Shown here in pieces: positions 15,823 through 18,187 of a stretch of DNA of 18,187 nucleotides; position 1 is the stretch's first letter, and every line of letters begins with the position of its first letter. Below the pieces are notes generated by a model. It was not told the origin of the DNA. It ran no database searches and worked only from the letters and a program-made list of their open reading frames with translations. Source of the stretch: Woeseiaceae bacterium (GTDB lineage: Bacteria; Pseudomonadota; Gammaproteobacteria; Steroidobacterales; Woeseiaceae); contig JALHUQ010000343.1 in assembly GCA_022866645.1 (NCBI GenBank), positions 1-18,187 of the forward strand. Direction: 5' to 3'. The position numbers and the translations under genes were made by a program.

Positions 15823-16650
15823 ATGACATTGCGCGGAAAAATTGACCTAGCCGAAATTACTGACACCGGGCGTGTCCGTGAGCACAACGAGGACGCCATT
15901 GGCTCACTCGGTGACATTGGACTGATGGTTCTGGCAGACGGTATGGGCGGCTATAATGCCGGCGAGGTTGCCAGCGGCATTGCTGTTCAGATTGTTACTG
16001 AGCTGGCGGCTGAGGGTGCCACTCGTGAGGAACGGCATGGCATCGATCCACATAGCGGCATGATGCGACAGTCCATTGTATTGCGCGACGCCATCTATCG
16101 GGCTAACAAGATTATTTATCAAACCGCGCAGAGTCAGACGCATTGCGAAGGTATGGGCACGACCATCGTAGCCTGTATGTTTTACGATAATAAGATCTCT
16201 GTTGCCCACGTCGGGGATTCCCGAGCGTACCGGTTGCGCGGTGACCAACTCGAACAAATAACCCTCGACCACTCGCTTCTGCAAGAACTGGTTGATCGCG
16301 GTTTCTACTCCGCCGAAGAAGCCCAGCGCTCGACAAATCGTAACTATGTGACGCGCGCTCTGGGCGTTGAGCCTACGGTCGAGGTGGAGGTTCATGAGTA
16401 TGAGGTGCTGCCGGGCGATATCTATTTATTGTGTTCCGACGGACTCTGCGACATGGTCGAGGATGACGATAATCACTTAACTATCAGTACTTTTAATGAT
16501 AGTCTTGACGTCGTTGGTCAACAGCTGGTGGACCTAGCCAATGACCACGGTGGGCGTGACAATGTGTCGGTAATGCTTGCACAGGTTAAGGAAGCCTTCC
16601 CGGCAAAAAGGGGCCTGTTAGCAAAGATTGCCGGCTTATTTCGTTCCTAG
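15823..16650 (+). CDS. PP2C-family Ser/Thr protein phosphatase (Stp1 type)
   Basis: Metal-dependent protein phosphatase that should remove phosphate from targets of the neighbouring kinase. All PP2C motifs are present over 275 residues: TGRVREHNEDA (15-25), ADGMGGYNAGE (38-48) with metal-binding Asp39, AHVGDSRAYRLR (128-139), ITLDHSLLQELVDRG (146-160), CSDGLCD (204-210) with Asp206, and GGRDNVSVML (243-252) with Asp246. The protein has no membrane helix but ends in KRGLLAKIAGLFRS, a short basic and amphipathic tail. It starts 29 bases after the kinase stop, and the FHA gene follows after 40 bases, so one operon is likely. Function is firm; the substrates are inferred from context. Confidence 0.95.
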   Translation: MTLRGKIDLAEITDTGRVREHNEDAIGSLGDIGLMVLADGMGGYNAGEVASGIAVQIVTELAAEGATREERHGIDPHSGMMRQSIVLRDAIYRANKIIYQTAQSQTHCEGMGTTIVACMFYDNKISVAHVGDSRAYRLRGDQLEQITLDHSLLQELVDRGFYSAEEAQRSTNRNYVTRALGVEPTVEVEVHEYEVLPGDIYLLCSDGLCDMVEDDDNHLTISTFNDSLDVVGQQLVDLANDHGGRDNVSVMLAQVKEAFPAKRGLLAKIAGLFRS

Positions 16651-16690
16651 GTAGTGAGCTAGGACGGCAAAGAATCAAGAGCGAGAAATC

Positions 16691-17536
16691 ATGGCAAGGT
16701 TAATTCTGAGTCTGGACAATCAGGTTCTGGCTGAATACAACATGACCAAAGAGCGGTATACCGTTGGTCGTCTGCCGGACAACGATGTTCGCATCGACAA
16801 TCCAGCAGTCAGTGGACATCATTCACTGATTATCAATATTCTCAATGATTCCTTTCTTGAGGACCTCAACAGCACCAATGGCACTTACGTCAATGGCAAG
16901 CTGATCAAGAAGCACGCATTGCAGCATGGTGACGTCATTACGATTGGCCACCATCAGCTGCGCTTCTCGGATGAACAAACGAACGATACCGAGCAGGACG
17001 AATTCGAGAAGACCATGGTCATTCCGAGCGGTCAGCAGAATGCTCAAACTCTCGCCAAAGCTGAGGCCGCCGCAGAAAAAGCGGCCGCAAGGGCTGCGGA
17101 AGAAGCACGCACCGGCGACCGCTCAGACGCCGCAGCTGGGGTCAAGCTTGACCCTGAGGAAGCCGCCGCGCTGCAAGAGAAACCCAAGAGCGTGTCGATG
17201 GGTGAAAAAGTTTCACATACGAGCACCTCTTGGGGCATTGATAAGTCAAACGCACCGAACGCATTGCCTCTCGCGAAGCTACAGGTACTGAGTGGAGCGT
17301 TCGCAGGCCGGGAACTGGAATTGACCAAAGCCTTGACAACGCTGGGACGACCGGGCGTTCAGGTTGCTGCTATTACCCGACGCGCCGAGGGCTATTACAT
17401 CGTGCATGTTGAGTCTGGCACAGAGGGCGATTACCCATTGGTTAATGGGCAACCTACCGGTGCACAAGCTCGAAAGCTGCAAGACAACGATGTCGTGCAA
17501 CTGGCGGGCGTGAAAATGGGGTTTTTCATGGCATAG
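16691..17536 (+). CDS. Two-FHA-domain protein (phosphothreonine reader)
   Basis: The N-terminal FHA domain (about 1-93) has the phosphothreonine-binding set: Gly26-Arg27, Ser41 and His44 in VSGHHS, and Asn63 in NSTNGTYVNG. A threonine follows in EKTMVIP (Thr108), a context like the phosphorylated N-terminal or linker threonines of kinase-regulated FHA proteins. The alanine- and charge-rich linker (about 118-165) is probably helical. A second FHA-like fold (about 196-281) keeps LGRPG and VNGQ but shows ITRR where the Ser/His motif should be, so it may have lost peptide binding. No enzymatic domain is present. It is the third gene of the kinase-phosphatase cassette and likely reads or titrates the kinase signal. 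The start is an ATG with GAGCGAGAAA just upstream. FHA assignment is firm for the first domain, good for the second. Confidence 0.92.
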   Translation: MARLILSLDNQVLAEYNMTKERYTVGRLPDNDVRIDNPAVSGHHSLIINILNDSFLEDLNSTNGTYVNGKLIKKHALQHGDVITIGHHQLRFSDEQTNDTEQDEFEKTMVIPSGQQNAQTLAKAEAAAEKAAARAAEEARTGDRSDAAAGVKLDPEEAAALQEKPKSVSMGEKVSHTSTSWGIDKSNAPNALPLAKLQVLSGAFAGRELELTKALTTLGRPGVQVAAITRRAEGYYIVHVESGTEGDYPLVNGQPTGAQARKLQDNDVVQLAGVKMGFFMA

Positions 17537-17555
17537 TCGAGCGCTAGTCGACTAT
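17533..17555 (+). terminator. Hairpin at the end of the FHA gene, possible weak terminator
   Basis: ATAGTCGA (17533-17540) and TCGACTAT (17548-17555) form a perfect 8-bp stem with a 7-base loop. The FHA stop codon lies in the left arm. Only a short, interrupted T-run follows, so it may be a weak terminator or a 3'-end stabiliser. The FHA and dnaB genes converge here. Confidence 0.4.
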
Positions 17556-17617
17556 TTCACTCGCTTCGCGGTTATATTTTAACGCGCCGAGCCGGATCAG
17601 CATCCGCGCTCCGAAAC

Positions 17618-18187
17618 TCACGGATACCGCTCGTCGGGGTAATCGCCGTAATTGTCAGGTACCCAGTTTTCGAACTTGGTGTATCGCCCGACAAAGGTCA
17701 GCGGGAAATCGCCAATAGGTCCATTACGTTGCTTGGCAATCGCGATATCGGCGACACCTTTCCGCGGCGTGTCTTTGTTATAGACTTCTTCGCGGTAGAT
17801 AAAGAGGATGAGATCGGCGTCCTGCTCGATGGCGCCTGACTCGCGCAAGTCCGACATGACCGGCCGTTTGTCGGTGCGTTGTTCAACACTTCGATTAAGC
17901 TGCGATAAAGCGATGACCGGGCACTCCATTTCCTTCGCCAAAGCCTTCAGTCCACGCGAGATTTCTGATATCTCGGTCGCACGATTTTCCTTGTTGCCCT
18001 GAACCTGCATAAGCTGCAGGTAGTCGACAACGATCAGGCCCAGGCCATGCTCCCGCTGCAATCGCCTCGCCCGAGCACGAATTTCGCCGGGCGAAAGACT
18101 CGGGGTGTCATCAATAAATATTGGTGCCTCTGACATGAGCTGCACTGCGGTATTGATTCGCGACCAGTCTTCGTCCGGGAAATTTCC
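17618..18187 (-). CDS. dnaB: Replicative DNA helicase DnaB, C-terminal part (gene runs off the right edge)
   Basis: Hexameric helicase that unwinds DNA at the replication fork. The visible 189 residues are the end of the RecA-like C-terminal domain. They include FIDDTPSLSPGEIRARARRL, the Walker B strand LIVVDYLQLM, SRGLKALAKEMECPVIALSQ, the LNRSVEQR...RPVMSDLRESGAIEQDAD region, and the closing IAKQRNGPIGDFPLTFVG with an arginine-containing loop. Walker A and the N-terminal domain are outside the window. The frame is open to the edge, so this is a partial gene and not a pseudogene. It converges with the FHA gene across an 81-base gap. Confidence 0.98.
   Translation of the reverse strand, partial: GNFPDEDWSRINTAVQLMSEAPIFIDDTPSLSPGEIRARARRLQREHGLGLIVVDYLQLMQVQGNKENRATEISEISRGLKALAKEMECPVIALSQLNRSVEQRTDKRPVMSDLRESGAIEQDADLILFIYREEVYNKDTPRKGVADIAIAKQRNGPIGDFPLTFVGRYTKFENWVPDNYGDYPDERYP

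Noticed and set aside
15904..16395. 163-residue minus-strand frame inside the phosphatase gene
   Set aside because: Opposite to conserved PP2C motifs; composition follows from the phosphatase codons.
17565..17600. Imperfect CGCG(g)TTA/TAACGCG stem downstream of dnaB as a terminator
   Set aside because: Contains a bulge and has no T-run on the dnaB strand.
1..18187. Prophage, insertion sequence, CRISPR array or tRNA-linked island
   Set aside because: No transposase, integrase, repeat array, tRNA or terminal repeats were seen; gene content is mostly conserved chromosomal.

Overview
The window looks like chromosome of a gammaproteobacterium, probably a free-living marine or sediment heterotroph. 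This rests on the linked set corB-ypjD-ffh-rpsP-rimM-trmD-rplS, which keeps the neighbourhood known from E. coli, on radA and dnaB close by, and on a TRAP uptake system. Base composition is moderately GC-rich and even. No rRNA, tRNA, insertion sequence, integrase or CRISPR array was seen. A lineage below class is not claimed.

Left part (1-5505, minus strand): one tightly packed operon read right to left. It begins with a TatT-like lipoprotein. Then come a DctP-type periplasmic binding protein, the small (DctQ) and large (DctM) TRAP permeases, a secreted PQQ-type sugar/sorbosone dehydrogenase and signal peptide peptidase SppA, which is cut by the window edge. Lipoprotein + DctP + DctQ/M is the layout of a TPR-protein-associated TRAP transporter (TPAT). 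The usual carboxylate-binding Arg of the binding protein appears to be Trp, so the ligand may not be a simple organic acid.

Middle (5583-12077): a strong rho-independent terminator closes the minus-strand housekeeping operon: MBL-fold hydrolase, ffh, rpsP, rimM, trmD, rplS. A good sigma-70 promoter and a leader hairpin precede rpsP. The MBL protein resembles class II cyclic-nucleotide phosphodiesterases but has Gly where the last metal-ligand His is expected. Diverging from it on the plus strand are ypjD (CcsA-like membrane protein) and corB (CNNM/CBS transporter). The strong Shine-Dalgarno of corB lies inside a small hairpin just before a TTG start. radA (minus) converges on corB with a 5-base gap.

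Right part (13418-18187): an A+T-rich divergent region separates radA from a plus-strand cassette of three signalling genes. These are a membrane Ser/Thr kinase with a CHASE2-like extracytoplasmic sensor, a PP2C phosphatase and a tandem-FHA protein, which together look like writer, eraser and reader of Thr phosphorylation. The replicative helicase gene dnaB (minus, C-terminal part only) closes the window. The cassette sits between dnaB and radA, two genes that I recall as close neighbours (often with alr between) in many relatives. The best candidates for under-described biology are this cassette, the TPAT-PQQ dehydrogenase operon and the altered MBL hydrolase.
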